64,000 bases of DNA from assembly GCF_004363245.1 (NCBI RefSeq), contig NZ_SNYV01000013.1, forward strand, positions 22,881 to 86,880, in the 5' to 3' direction. A model generated the notes under the pieces. That model saw only the letters and a program-made list of their open reading frames with translations, was not told where the DNA came from and searched no databases. The position numbers and the translations under genes are program-made. Source of the DNA: Sphingobacterium yanglingense. GTDB lineage: Bacteria > Bacteroidota > Bacteroidia > Sphingobacteriales > Sphingobacteriaceae. This document shows positions 42,351-51,071 of this stretch, one piece after another; position 1 is the stretch's first letter, and each line of letters starts with the position of its first letter.

Positions 42351-42536
42351 ATGAGTGGTAAAAAAGAAGGCTGGATTAAGTCAACTTACCAGGAAATAAA
42401 ACAAACGATAATGGATATCAAACCGGATGATTCTCCGACAAAAAAGTTTGGGAAGCGTTTGGGATTTGTAATGTTTATGACCTTAATGGTATGCGGAGCT
42501 ATCGCTATGTTAATAGCCATCTCGTTTGCACATTAG
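42351..42536 (+). CDS. Small single-pass membrane protein under TetR control
   Basis: From ATG 42351, 61 residues; the upstream TTG at 42330 falls within the -7 box and is unlikely. A charged N-terminal half (SGKKEGWIKSTYQEIKQTIM then DIKPDD) is followed by one hydrophobic helix (LGFVMFMTLMVCGAIAMLIA) at the C-terminus. No family recognised. The next frame begins with GTG overlapping its TAG stop by one base, so the two are coupled. Confidence 0.6.
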   Translation: MSGKKEGWIKSTYQEIKQTIMDIKPDDSPTKKFGKRLGFVMFMTLMVCGAIAMLIAISFAH

Positions 42537-42904
42537 TGCGCGAGTTGGTGGATCCTCTTTATATTTTCTATTGGAGCTGCTGGTTTTTGATTCGGTTTTC
42601 TCGGCAGGCAGGAACTCCCATTCCTCTGGTAAATGGCTGGTTGACCGATTTTGTTTTTGTTCCTGTAGTGGTTCATTTTTCTTTGGTCTTGGGCTGTATA
42701 CTTTTTAACCAAGGTAAGCCTTTTTCATTTCCATTGATCCATATACTTTGTTATTCCCTGTTGACTTCCATTGTATTCGAGGGGATTATGCCTCATCTCA
42801 CGGATTACAATACAGCAGACTGGAGGGATGTAGTAGCCTATTTTGCGGGAGGGATTTTTTATTACTTGGTACATCAGCCTTGGTTTGTCCGTCGTAATCT
42901 TTAG
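42536..42904 (+). CDS. Small polytopic membrane protein coupled to the preceding gene
   Basis: Using GTG 42536 (TAGTG overlap with the previous stop), 122 residues; an ATG at 42491 lies inside the previous gene and is the alternative. Three or four hydrophobic helices are visible (LYIFYWSCWFLI, DFVFVPVVVHFSLVLGCILF, PLIHILCYSLLTSIVF), then a C-terminal amphipathic end. The motif FEGIMPHLTDYNTADWRDVV is unusual and probably conserved, as many small Bacteroidota membrane proteins share a PHxTxYTADxxDV-like block. Function unknown; a role in the TetR-controlled response is inferred. Confidence 0.6.
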   Translation: MRELVDPLYIFYWSCWFLIRFSRQAGTPIPLVNGWLTDFVFVPVVVHFSLVLGCILFNQGKPFSFPLIHILCYSLLTSIVFEGIMPHLTDYNTADWRDVVAYFAGGIFYYLVHQPWFVRRNL

Positions 42905-42963
42905 CAAGTGTATTGTAGAGTACTTGGAATTTCATAGCTTCGTGTATAAAACTAAGACAAAAA

Positions 42964-44298
42964 GTGAATAGGGTACTGATAATCGATGATGAAGATAAGT
43001 TGAGGCAACTCATGGCTAAAATTATTGGTCTGGAAGGATTTGAAGTATTTCAAGCGGATGATATTAAATCAGGATTGAAGCGCTTGGATCAAACCGATAT
43101 CGATGTCGTAATCTGTGATGTAAAACTCCCGGATGGAAGTGGCGTCGATACCGTAAAACTTATAAAAGAAAAGCATCCCTATACAGAGGTCATACTGTTG
43201 ACTGCTTATGGTAATATTCCTGACGGTGTGCAGGCTATAAAGAATGGTGCATTTGATTATATCACAAAAGGTGACGATAATAATAAAATTATTCCGCTGC
43301 TGTACAAAGCCTATGATAAGGCCTCGCTGGCTAAGAAAGTCAATCAATTAGAAAATCGATTGGTAAAGAAGTATGCTTTTGACAAAATTGTGGGCAAGTC
43401 GAAGGCTCTGCAGCGTACGATAGAGTTAGCCAAAAAGGTTGCGAAAACAGATACTACCGTATTACTCACGGGAGAGACTGGTACAGGTAAGGAAGTCTTT
43501 GCGCAGTCCATCCATCAGGAAAGTAGTCGATCGACAGCAAGCTTTGTTGCTATTAATTGCTCTGCATTCAGTCGGGAGTTATTAGAAAATGAATTATTTG
43601 GACATCGAGCAGGGGCCTTTACGGGAGCGAATAAAGACCAGAAAGGGCTGTTTGAAGAAGCGCATAAAGGAACGGTTTTCCTGGATGAGATAGGTGAGAT
43701 GGCTCTGGAACTGCAGGCCAAAATCTTACGTGTGCTGGAGACTGGTGAGTTTTTGAAAGTGGGTGACTCCAAACCGACTAAAGTGGATGTCCGTATTATT
43801 GCTGCGACGAATAGGAATCTCGAAGAAGAAATAGCGAAGGAGAGTTTTCGTAGTGATCTTTTTTACCGATTGTCGGTATTTGCCATCCATCTACCAGCAT
43901 TACGGGAACGTAAAGAAGATATAAAAGATTTAGCCCTATACTATGCACAAGATTTTTCACTTAAAGCTGGTAAGAAACCTCTCTCTGTAAGTGCGGACTA
44001 CCTATCTGCATTAGTGCATAACGGATGGAAAGGGAATATCAGGGAATTGAAAAATGTAATCGAACGAAGTGTAATTCTTGCTGACGGAGATACGCTGGAA
44101 GTAAGTACACTACCTCTGGATATGCAAAGTGATGGAATGCAGGTAGCGGTCCCCTCTTCGATGTCTTTGTCTGAGATGGAACGTGTCCATATCCATAAAG
44201 TATTACAGTATACCGAAGGTAATAAAGCAGAAGCCGCTCGTCTTTTGCAGATTGGTGTAGCAACCTTATACCGAAAAATAGAAGAATATAAACTATAA
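42964..44298 (+). CDS. Sigma-54-dependent NtrC-type response regulator of the kdp locus
   Basis: A 444-residue protein starting at GTG 42964. The receiver domain (1-120) has the phospho-acceptor D52 in VVICDVKLPDGSG. The AAA+ domain (about 140-370) has Walker A GETGTGKE, the sigma-54 contact loop GAFTGA and DEIGEMALELQAK. A Fis-type helix-turn-helix ends the protein (NKAEAARLLQIGVATLYRKIEE). It lies just before the Kdp genes and the partner histidine kinase closes the cluster, so it replaces the OmpR-type KdpE of proteobacteria. Target promoters should be sigma-54 type; none is clearly visible in the upstream regions. Confidence 0.9.
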   Translation: MNRVLIIDDEDKLRQLMAKIIGLEGFEVFQADDIKSGLKRLDQTDIDVVICDVKLPDGSGVDTVKLIKEKHPYTEVILLTAYGNIPDGVQAIKNGAFDYITKGDDNNKIIPLLYKAYDKASLAKKVNQLENRLVKKYAFDKIVGKSKALQRTIELAKKVAKTDTTVLLTGETGTGKEVFAQSIHQESSRSTASFVAINCSAFSRELLENELFGHRAGAFTGANKDQKGLFEEAHKGTVFLDEIGEMALELQAKILRVLETGEFLKVGDSKPTKVDVRIIAATNRNLEEEIAKESFRSDLFYRLSVFAIHLPALRERKEDIKDLALYYAQDFSLKAGKKPLSVSADYLSALVHNGWKGNIRELKNVIERSVILADGDTLEVSTLPLDMQSDGMQVAVPSSMSLSEMERVHIHKVLQYTEGNKAEAARLLQIGVATLYRKIEEYKL

Positions 44299-44318
44299 AA
44301 TACCTCATTTTGAGAAAG

Positions 44319-44346
44319 AGCCTATCATTTTGATAGGCTTTTTTTA
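44319..44346 (+). terminator. Terminator after the NtrC-type regulator
   Basis: AGCCTATCA and TGATAGGCT form a perfect 9-bp stem with a TTT loop, followed by eight T. It separates the regulator gene from the kdp structural operon, so the operon needs its own promoter in 44347-44447. Confidence 0.9.
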
Positions 44347-44447
44347 TGGGGTTATTATTCTGAAATAATGTTTCTTATTGTATTTCAGTTGTTTGTGTGT
44401 TTTGTGGCACAGTTGGAATAAGCTTTGGCATTATGCTATAAAAACAA

Positions 44448-44540
44448 ATGAAAAATATGATGTCAATTATTTTAGTAACACTAGGGCTTCTCTGTTTTGT
44501 ATTGCTCTTTAAGTCTGTCTCTTTTTTCGATAAAATCTAA
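44448..44540 (+). CDS. 30-residue membrane peptide at the head of the kdp operon
   Basis: ATG 44448 to TAA 44538-44540 encodes MKNMMSIILVTLGLLCFVLL followed by FKSVSFFDKI: one hydrophobic helix with a short polar C-terminus. It resembles KdpF-type peptides in size and topology but is distinct from the true KdpF at 45283. A GGGAGG sequence just after it precedes the next gene. No family recognised; being short it is at risk of chance, but its position argues for a real gene. Confidence 0.45.
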   Translation: MKNMMSIILVTLGLLCFVLLFKSVSFFDKI

Positions 44541-44558
44541 TGATGGGAGGGTCAAAAA

Positions 44559-44897
44559 ATGGAAACCAAAATCAAAAGTACTTTACAGCAATGGATTCCG
44601 GGAATCCAGAATAATGAGGAGGCAACATCTGATTATGAGTTGTTGCATCAGCTCGCTTGCTCTTGTATCCGTAGAATTCATCTTGGAACAGATGAGGATC
44701 TCCTTTGGGTACAGGATATTGCCAAGGTGGTGAATCTACTATACCAGAGTGGTAATCGATACACTAAGAATGCAATCGAGAATGAGTTCTTATCGGAGCT
44801 GGTGCAGGAAGAGTGTCCGGCAAGTTTGAAACAGCATATGGACTTGCTACCTAAAGAGCTTAGAAAAGAGTATTTGAAGGTCATCTTAGAAAACTAA
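44559..44897 (+). CDS. Uncharacterised kdp-linked soluble protein 1
   Basis: A 112-residue protein with a good GGGAGG ribosome site 8 bp before its ATG. It is helical and lacks a signal or membrane segment. The central block VNLLYQSGNRYTKNAIENEF matches ARLYRSGNRYVRYLIENLVV in the next protein, so the two are paralogues. I recall similar short proteins (annotated DUF7674 or unnamed) beside kdp genes in other Bacteroidota, but cannot check this. The stop and the next start overlap by one base (TAATG). A regulatory or assembly role in the Kdp system is inferred. Confidence 0.7.
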   Translation: METKIKSTLQQWIPGIQNNEEATSDYELLHQLACSCIRRIHLGTDEDLLWVQDIAKVVNLLYQSGNRYTKNAIENEFLSELVQEECPASLKQHMDLLPKELRKEYLKVILEN

Positions 44898-45286
44898 TGA
44901 AGATGAAAAAGGTGAATGAAGAAAACATTGCAAATTACCTTGCTGACGATTGTAGGGAGATCGAAGAAGAAATACAACAGCTGTCACGGAAGCGAAATAT
45001 CGCCGGTGTGTTACAGGCTGTAGTTAACTTCTTAAAGAATCTATTGCATCACAATCGGCTGACTGAGGTGTCTGCCCATCTTCAATTTATGGCTCGACTA
45101 TACCGTAGTGGAAATAGGTATGTACGATATCTCATTGAAAACTTGGTCGTACGCTCATTTGAAGGCTTGAAAAGACAGTGTGCGCAAGGGCAGTGGGAGC
45201 TGCTTTACGCAGGTATTCCTGTGCAGTTACAGCATATTTATCAACGGCAGACTGCCGAGAATTTAATTCAAAAATCAAAACTATGA
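44897..45286 (+). CDS. Uncharacterised kdp-linked soluble protein 2, paralogue of protein 1
   Basis: A 129-residue protein, helical and soluble. It is paralogous to the preceding gene through LYRSGNRYVRYLIENLVVRS. The N-terminal half (YLADDCREIEEEIQQLSRKR) is charged and probably helical. Its TGA overlaps the ATG of kdpF by four bases (ATGA), so all are translated as a coupled set. Together with the first protein it may act as a heteromeric accessory factor of K+ transport; nothing in the sequence points to a catalytic site. Confidence 0.7.
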   Translation: MKMKKVNEENIANYLADDCREIEEEIQQLSRKRNIAGVLQAVVNFLKNLLHHNRLTEVSAHLQFMARLYRSGNRYVRYLIENLVVRSFEGLKRQCAQGQWELLYAGIPVQLQHIYQRQTAENLIQKSKL

Positions 45287-45360
45287 TTGTCCTATTTATT
45301 GTTGCTATTGCAGTGTTTGGCTATATCGCCTATGTGCTGCTAAACCCCGAAAAATTCTAG
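45283..45360 (+). CDS. kdpF: KdpF, small subunit of the K+-transporting ATPase
   Basis: A 25-residue peptide, MIVLFIVAIAVFGYIAYVLL followed by NPEKF: one membrane helix and the diagnostic KdpF ending (L-x-x-P-E-K-F). It lies just before kdpA and stabilises the KdpABC complex in the inner membrane. Its start overlaps the preceding stop codon (ATGA). Confidence 0.85.
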   Translation: MIVLFIVAIAVFGYIAYVLLNPEKF

Positions 45361-45418
45361 TATCAGACGGGGGGATTAAGATTCTACTAGAAAGGAGTCT
45401 AGCGAGAACAAACTAAAA

Positions 45419-45469
45419 ATGAAACCGATGTGCAAATGTGCATGTCATGAAATAAATACTTACATATGA
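45419..45469 (+). CDS. Tiny Cys/His-rich leader peptide overlapping the kdpA start
   Basis: ATG 45419 to TGA 45467-45469 encodes 16 residues, MKPMCKCACHEINTYI. Its TGA overlaps kdpA's ATG (45466-45468) in an ATGA junction, the usual sign of translational coupling. The CxCxCH run could bind a metal or respond to cysteine supply. It may be chance, but the exact overlap and the Cys cluster make it worth noting. Confidence 0.3.
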   Translation: MKPMCKCACHEINTYI

Positions 45470-47154
45470 ACACAGAAATTTTAAGTGTTATCATTCTTTT
45501 CGTTCTGACTGTACTGCTGGCTATACCTTTAGGTAGGTACATTGCTCGAGTTTATGCAGGACAGAAGACACTGTTGGATGGAGTTTTTGCTCCCTTGGAG
45601 AAATTTTTCTTTAAGCTTAGTGGTATTGATCCATCAAGAGAAATGAGCTGGAAGCAACAGATGGTCGCTATGTTGACCATTAATATGGTGTGGTTTATTA
45701 TCGGTATGCTCTTGTTGACGACGCAGGGAAGTCTACCACTCAATCCAGATGCTAACCCGAGTATGTCTGCGGATTTAGCTTTTAATACAACGATATCCTT
45801 TGTGGTCAACTGTAATCTGCAGCATTATTCGGGGGAGACAGGCGTAAGCTATCTTGCACAGCTATGGTTGATGTTCCTCCAGTTTGTTAGTGCAGGTACG
45901 GGCATGGCAGCAGCGGTTATCGTATTTAGGGCATTCCGGGATAAAACGGTCACTACATTGGGCAATTTTTACAATTACTTGGTATTATCCTGTACACGTA
46001 TATTGTTGCCGATATCGTTGTTGGTCGCTATAGTCCTTATTTTTCAAGGTACACCCATGACATTTGAAGGAAAAGATACGATACAGACCTTGGAAGGGCA
46101 TACTGTTGAAGTTTCCCGTGGACCAGCGGCTGGTTTCGTTGCGATTAAGCACGTAGGGACTAATGGTGGTGGTTTCTTCGGTACCAACGGTGCTCATCCT
46201 TTTGAAAACCCGACCTATCTGACGAATATGTTGGAGATGATGGCACAGATGATTATTCCATTAGCCATGTTGTTTGCATTTGGGTACTTCACTAAGAAGT
46301 TACGTTTTTCCTGGATGATGTTTTCGGTTATGACCTTTGGATTCTTGATGTTGGTCATTCCGAATATCTATATGGAGATGAAAAGTAATCCTGCAATTGC
46401 GGAAATGGGCGTGAATAATAGCCTGGGAGCCATGGAAGGAAAAGAGATACGTATAGGGGCGGCAGCTACAGGATTCTGGAGTATTGCGACTACAGTAATC
46501 TCGACAGGTTCGGTCAATAGTATGCATGATAGTACGATGCCACTGTCTGGCATGAATGAAATGTTGGCCATGATGATCAATAGTTTTTATGGAGGAGTTG
46601 GAGTCGGTATATTGAACTTTTTTGTTTTCGTAATACTTGCCGTCTTTATCAGTGGCCTGATGGTGGGACGAACACCGGAGCTGTTTGGTAAGAAGGTCGA
46701 AGCAAGGGAAATGAAAATAGCTATGATAGTGGCTCTTATACACCCTTTCTTGATTCTGGTCGGTACAGGATTGTCTACAGCATTTCCGCAACTGACTGAA
46801 GGTACACTGAATAATACGGGATTCCATGGATTTAGTGAAATGTTGTATGAGTATACCTCAGCTTCTGCGAATAATGGAAGTGGATTCGAAGGTTTGGGGG
46901 ATAACACACCTTGGTGGAATATCAGTACGGGTATTGTTTTGATCTTGAGCCGCTTCCTGCCGATTATTGGTCCTGTTGCTATTGCCGGATTGATGGCAGA
47001 GAAGAAATTTATTCCAGAAGGAGAAGGAACATTAAAGACGGATACTACAACATTTGGTCTGATGATCTTCACGGCGATCATGATCGTAGCGGCCTTGTCC
47101 TTCTTCCCCGCATTGACATTGGGACCTTTGGCCGAATATTTCTCTATGCGTTAA
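45466..47154 (+). CDS. kdpA: KdpA, K+-translocating subunit
   Basis: A 562-residue inner-membrane protein with about ten helices, related to K+ channels. Selectivity-filter-type loops are present: NTTISFVVNCNLQHYSGE, the hallmark HVGTNGGGFFGTNGAHPFEN, and TGSVNSMHDSTMPLSGM. It forms the high-affinity K+ pathway of KdpFABC. Order and spacing with kdpF, kdpB (76 bp) and kdpC are standard. Confidence 0.97.
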   Translation: MNTEILSVIILFVLTVLLAIPLGRYIARVYAGQKTLLDGVFAPLEKFFFKLSGIDPSREMSWKQQMVAMLTINMVWFIIGMLLLTTQGSLPLNPDANPSMSADLAFNTTISFVVNCNLQHYSGETGVSYLAQLWLMFLQFVSAGTGMAAAVIVFRAFRDKTVTTLGNFYNYLVLSCTRILLPISLLVAIVLIFQGTPMTFEGKDTIQTLEGHTVEVSRGPAAGFVAIKHVGTNGGGFFGTNGAHPFENPTYLTNMLEMMAQMIIPLAMLFAFGYFTKKLRFSWMMFSVMTFGFLMLVIPNIYMEMKSNPAIAEMGVNNSLGAMEGKEIRIGAAATGFWSIATTVISTGSVNSMHDSTMPLSGMNEMLAMMINSFYGGVGVGILNFFVFVILAVFISGLMVGRTPELFGKKVEAREMKIAMIVALIHPFLILVGTGLSTAFPQLTEGTLNNTGFHGFSEMLYEYTSASANNGSGFEGLGDNTPWWNISTGIVLILSRFLPIIGPVAIAGLMAEKKFIPEGEGTLKTDTTTFGLMIFTAIMIVAALSFFPALTLGPLAEYFSMR

Positions 47155-47230
47155 TCTGGAAATAGAAAGTTTGTCAAAAAAATAAAGCGCATTATACACT
47201 CTAGGAAAATATACTATTAATACTACTGTA

Positions 47231-49300
47231 ATGGAAAATAATAAATCCTTGTTTCAAGGAGATATGGTAAAAGCTGCGTTAAAGCAATCTTTTATAAAGT
47301 TGAACCCTACTCATATGTATCGTAATCCTATTATGTTTACGGTCGAGTTGGGGACGCTGATTATGTTGATGGTCTGTATCTGGATTGCCTTAGGTGAGAA
47401 GAATCAGGGGGGGCTAATATATAATTTTGTCGTGTTTGTCGTATTGTTGTTGACGCTGTTGTTTGCAAATTTTGCAGAGGCAATCGCGGAGGCTCGAGGC
47501 AAGGCACAGGCGGATAGTCTACGAAAGACACGGGAGGATACACCAGCTAAAATGATGGATGGTCGTACTATTTCTTCTGCTCTATTACGCAAAGGGGATA
47601 CTTTTCAATGTGTAGCAGGTGATGTAATCCCTTCGGATGGGGAGATTGTCGAAGGTTTGGCAACAATTGATGAGAGTGCAATTACGGGCGAGTCTGCACC
47701 GGTGATCAGAGAAGCTGGGGGGGACAAAAGTTCGGTAACAGGAGGTACTAAGGTGCTGTCTGACCGTATAGTCGTGCAGGTCACCGCACAACCAGGGGAG
47801 AGCTTTCTGGATAAAATGATTGCTTTGGTCGAAGGAGCGAGCAGACAGAAGACACCCAATGAAATAGCGTTGACTATTCTATTGGCTGGGTTTACATTGG
47901 TATTTATTCTGGTGACAGTCACCTTAAAGCCTTTTGCTGATTATGCGAATGTGCCTATCACTATTGCATCGTTTATAGCTCTGTTTGTATGTCTAATCCC
48001 GACGACTATCGGTGGATTACTATCTGCTATCGGTATCGCTGGGATGGACCGTGCGCTGAAAGCGAATGTTATTACCAAAAGTGGTAAGGCCGTGGAGACA
48101 GCAGGGGATATCGATGTATTGCTACTGGACAAGACAGGTACGATTACTATCGGAAATAGAAAGGCAACTAATTTTTATGGTGTAGAAGGGGGCAATAAGG
48201 CTGCTTTGATAGAAGCTGCTTTGTTAAGTTCTGTAGTGGATGAGACTCCTGAAGGTAAATCTATCGTCGAGCTGGCTGCTGTGACCGAACAAGCGAGGCT
48301 TTCGATGGATAAAGATCGGATTGCTTATCTAAAAGAAGGTATTCCTGTCTTTGAGCATGGTTTGGCCGATTTGAATTTCATTCGATTTACGGCCGAGACC
48401 CGTAGTTCAGGGGTAGATATTGGTGATAGAAAGATACGAAAAGGAGCTACCGATGCTATGCGTGCTCAGGTCGAACAGGCTGGTCATGTATTCCCCGAAG
48501 ATATTCTCGTGCATGTAAAGCGTATCTCGGAAAATGGAGGAACTCCACTGGTGGTAACGGAAAATAATAAAGCATTAGGTGTAATCGAACTACAGGATAT
48601 TATTAAGACGGGTATACAGGAGCGTTTTGAGCGTTTACGTAAAATGGGGATTAAGACGGTGATGGTTACGGGAGACAATCCATTGACTGCTCGTTATATC
48701 GCAGAGAAAGCAGGAGTGGATGATTTTATCGCAGAGGCAAAGCCTGAGGATAAGATGAATTATATTAAGAAAGAACAGATGGCAGGTCGATTGGTGGCGA
48801 TGATGGGAGATGGTACAAATGATGCTCCAGCACTCGCACAGGCAGATGTCGGCGTAGCGATGAATAGTGGTACCCAGGCTGCTAAGGAAGCTGGCAATAT
48901 GGTGGACTTGGATAATGACCCTACGAAACTCATTGAGGTAGTTGAGATCGGGAAGCAGTTGTTGATGACACGTGGTACACTGACTACTTTTAGTATAGCG
49001 AATGATGTGGCCAAATATTTTGCGATCATACCGGCACTATTTGTCGCAGCTATTCCTGCGCTGCAAGGACTTAATATCATGCGATTGCACAGTCCCGAAA
49101 GTGCCATACTTGCGGCAGTTATTTTTAATGCAATCGTCATCCCCATTTTGATTCCGTTGGCACTAAAAGGGGTGGCTTACAAACCGATCGGAGCTAGTGC
49201 ACTGTTACGTAGAAATCTATTGATATATGGATTAGGAGGTGTGCTGGTGCCTTTTGTAGGTATCAAACTGATTGATATGGCGATTTCTATTTTCTTTTAA
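47231..49300 (+). CDS. kdpB: KdpB, P-type ATPase subunit
   Basis: A 689-residue P-type ATPase. The phosphorylated Asp is D300 in [16 protein letters not shown]. Other family motifs are [12 protein letters not shown], the membrane [28 protein letters not shown] and [20 protein letters not shown]. It drives K+ uptake through KdpA by ATP hydrolysis. It lies between kdpA and kdpC. Confidence 0.98.
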   Translation: MENNKSLFQGDMVKAALKQSFIKLNPTHMYRNPIMFTVELGTLIMLMVCIWIALGEKNQGGLIYNFVVFVVLLLTLLFANFAEAIAEARGKAQADSLRKTREDTPAKMMDGRTISSALLRKGDTFQCVAGDVIPSDGEIVEGLATIDESAITGESAPVIREAGGDKSSVTGGTKVLSDRIVVQVTAQPGESFLDKMIALVEGASRQKTPNEIALTILLAGFTLVFILVTVTLKPFADYANVPITIASFIALFVCLIPTTIGGLLSAIGIAGMDRALKANVITKSGKAVETAGDIDVLLLDKTGTITIGNRKATNFYGVEGGNKAALIEAALLSSVVDETPEGKSIVELAAVTEQARLSMDKDRIAYLKEGIPVFEHGLADLNFIRFTAETRSSGVDIGDRKIRKGATDAMRAQVEQAGHVFPEDILVHVKRISENGGTPLVVTENNKALGVIELQDIIKTGIQERFERLRKMGIKTVMVTGDNPLTARYIAEKAGVDDFIAEAKPEDKMNYIKKEQMAGRLVAMMGDGTNDAPALAQADVGVAMNSGTQAAKEAGNMVDLDNDPTKLIEVVEIGKQLLMTRGTLTTFSIANDVAKYFAIIPALFVAAIPALQGLNIMRLHSPESAILAAVIFNAIVIPILIPLALKGVAYKPIGASALLRRNLLIYGLGGVLVPFVGIKLIDMAISIFF

Positions 49301-49329
49301 TTATCTGAAAACTATATAAAGATTTTAAT

Positions 49330-49893
49330 ATGAACACAAATATATTACCAGCGATAAAACTGACGTTAGCATTGCTCGTTCTATTCGTTTTAGCATATCC
49401 AGCCCTACTTTGGGGCGTGGGACAATTGTCTGAAGGCAAGGGAAAGGGTGTCACTATCCAACAGGATGGAAAGACGTATTATAAAAATATAGGACAATCT
49501 TTTCAGGAATCGAAGTATTTCTGGTCTAGACCTTCTGCGGTGGATTATAATGCCGCAGGATCCGGGGCTAGTAATAAAGGTCCGAATGATCAGGAATACC
49601 TTGCTGCAGTTCAACAACGTATAGCAGATTTTTTACAACACAATCCTGGTGTCAAAGCTTCGGATATACCTGTAGATCTCGTGACTGCTAGTGGTAGCGG
49701 ATTGGATCCACATATCTCAGTTGCTGCTGCACAGGTACAGGTATCTAGAATCGCGAAACAACGAAATATTAATGAAGCACAGGTGCTTGCACTTATTGGA
49801 GACAATACGGAACAACCTCTTTTAGGATTATTAGGGCCAGAGAAAGTGAATGTATTAATGCTCAACCTAGCTTTAGACCGTCTGGGCAAGTAA
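49330..49893 (+). CDS. kdpC: KdpC, stabilising subunit
   Basis: A 187-residue protein with one N-terminal membrane helix (LTLALLVLFVLAYPALLWGV). The periplasmic part contains the family's SFQESKYFWSRPSAVDYNAA, NPGVKASDIPVDLVTASGSG and LDPHISVAAAQVQVSRIAK. It completes the KdpFABC complex. The 106-bp gap that follows holds a 10-bp inverted pair. Confidence 0.97.
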   Translation: MNTNILPAIKLTLALLVLFVLAYPALLWGVGQLSEGKGKGVTIQQDGKTYYKNIGQSFQESKYFWSRPSAVDYNAAGSGASNKGPNDQEYLAAVQQRIADFLQHNPGVKASDIPVDLVTASGSGLDPHISVAAAQVQVSRIAKQRNINEAQVLALIGDNTEQPLLGLLGPEKVNVLMLNLALDRLGK

Positions 49894-49901
49894 ATTAAAT
49901 G

Positions 49902-49981
49902 TATGGAATATGAAATATCCATGTAGCACATGCTGCACAAACACGGATGAATATAGTTTGGATATTCCATATGGCCATTGA
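49902..49981 (+). other. Inverted repeat between kdpC and the porin gene
   Basis: TATGGAATAT (49902-49911) and ATATTCCATA (49972-49981) are perfect inverted copies 60 bp apart. An inner near-palindrome ATGGAATATGAAATATCCAT overlaps the left arm. It may be an mRNA structure setting the level of the porin relative to KdpABC. Confidence 0.35.
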
Positions 49982-49999
49982 AATACAAATTATTTAGAT

Positions 50000-51046
50000 A
50001 TGAACTGTGTAACAGCTACTTGGACAGGTCTGTTGGTAGGAGGGGTTTTCTTCGCTCAGGCTCAAGAGAATAACGGATTACGTATCAGTGGATATGCTGA
50101 AGTGTATTATCAACGGGATTTTAATGTAGATAAATCAAATCAAAGACCTAACTTTATATACAGTCACAATCGAAACAATGAGGTTAGTTTAAATTTGGGG
50201 TTGGTAAAGGCTTCTTATGAAACAGAACGTATGCGTACAAATTTAGGAATCGGTGTGGGCTCTTATATGAGTGCCAATTATGCTGCAGAGCCTGATGTCT
50301 TAAAGAATATATATGAGGCTAATCTCGGAGTCCGGCTTTCGTCTACGCATGAACTTTGGCTTGATGTGGGGATATTACCTTCTCATATTGGGTTTGAGAG
50401 CGCTGAAGGAATGAACTGTCCTACTTTGACCAGAAGTATAATGGCTGAAAATTCGCCCTATTTTGAGACAGGAGCTAAGCTCTCTTATCAGACGCGCAAT
50501 AAAAGATGGCAGATGGCATTGCTGGCGCTTAATGGCTGGCAGCGGATACAGCGTGTAGATGGTAATACGACTCCTGCTTTTGGCCATCAATTGACCTTTC
50601 GAGCGTCCGAACGCCTGACCTTTAATAGCAGTTCTTTTGTCGGAAGTGATAAGCCTGATAGTACGCGACAGATGCGTTACTTTCATAATCTGTATGGACA
50701 ATACCAATGGAATGAAAAAATTAACTTTATTGCCGGATTTGATATTGGTGCTGAACAATGTGAAAAAGGAAGTAATCAATATCAGCATTGGTATACTGCA
50801 GCGCTGATCATGCAGTATCGGGCAAATGCTAGATTGGCTTTTGCCGGACGTGCAGAATACTATAAAGACCGTAACGGAGTCATCATTGCTGTTGATGATC
50901 CTCGAGGGATGGAAGCTGTCGGTGGTTCCGTTAATGCGGACTATCACATACTGCCGAATGTAGTATGGCGTACGGAGGTTAAGAATCTCGTATTGCGAGA
51001 TGGTCCACGTTGGAGTGCTACGACAGCATTGGCTGTTCGATTTTAG
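50000..51046 (+). CDS. BBP2-type outer membrane porin in the kdp operon
   Basis: A 348-residue protein with a signal peptide ending FFAQAQ (about residue 22). The mature protein starts ENNGLRISGYAEVYYQRDFN, the usual opening of BBP2 (PF07642-type) porins. Amphipathic strands run throughout and it ends in a terminal Phe (SATTALAVRF). Conserved features are LGVRLSSTHELWLDVGILPS, GAKLSYQTRNKRWQMALLAL and GGSVNADYHI. It may bring K+ or other solutes through the outer membrane; its position between kdpC and kdpD suggests coregulation with Kdp. Confidence 0.82.
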   Translation: MNCVTATWTGLLVGGVFFAQAQENNGLRISGYAEVYYQRDFNVDKSNQRPNFIYSHNRNNEVSLNLGLVKASYETERMRTNLGIGVGSYMSANYAAEPDVLKNIYEANLGVRLSSTHELWLDVGILPSHIGFESAEGMNCPTLTRSIMAENSPYFETGAKLSYQTRNKRWQMALLALNGWQRIQRVDGNTTPAFGHQLTFRASERLTFNSSSFVGSDKPDSTRQMRYFHNLYGQYQWNEKINFIAGFDIGAEQCEKGSNQYQHWYTAALIMQYRANARLAFAGRAEYYKDRNGVIIAVDDPRGMEAVGGSVNADYHILPNVVWRTEVKNLVLRDGPRWSATTALAVRF

Positions 51047-51071
51047 CTAATCTCTACTAGACAGACGAGGT

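Noticed and set aside
44396..44447. Sigma-54 promoter for the kdp operon (TGGCAC at 44405)
   Set aside because: The TGGCAC looks right for a -24 element, but no GC follows at the required 10-bp spacing; TTGGAATAAGCTTTGGC has 11 bp. The call is left open, not claimed.
45283..45360. KdpF frame as a chance short ORF
   Set aside because: The sequence ends in the KdpF signature N-P-E-K-F and lies directly before kdpA, so it was kept as a real gene.
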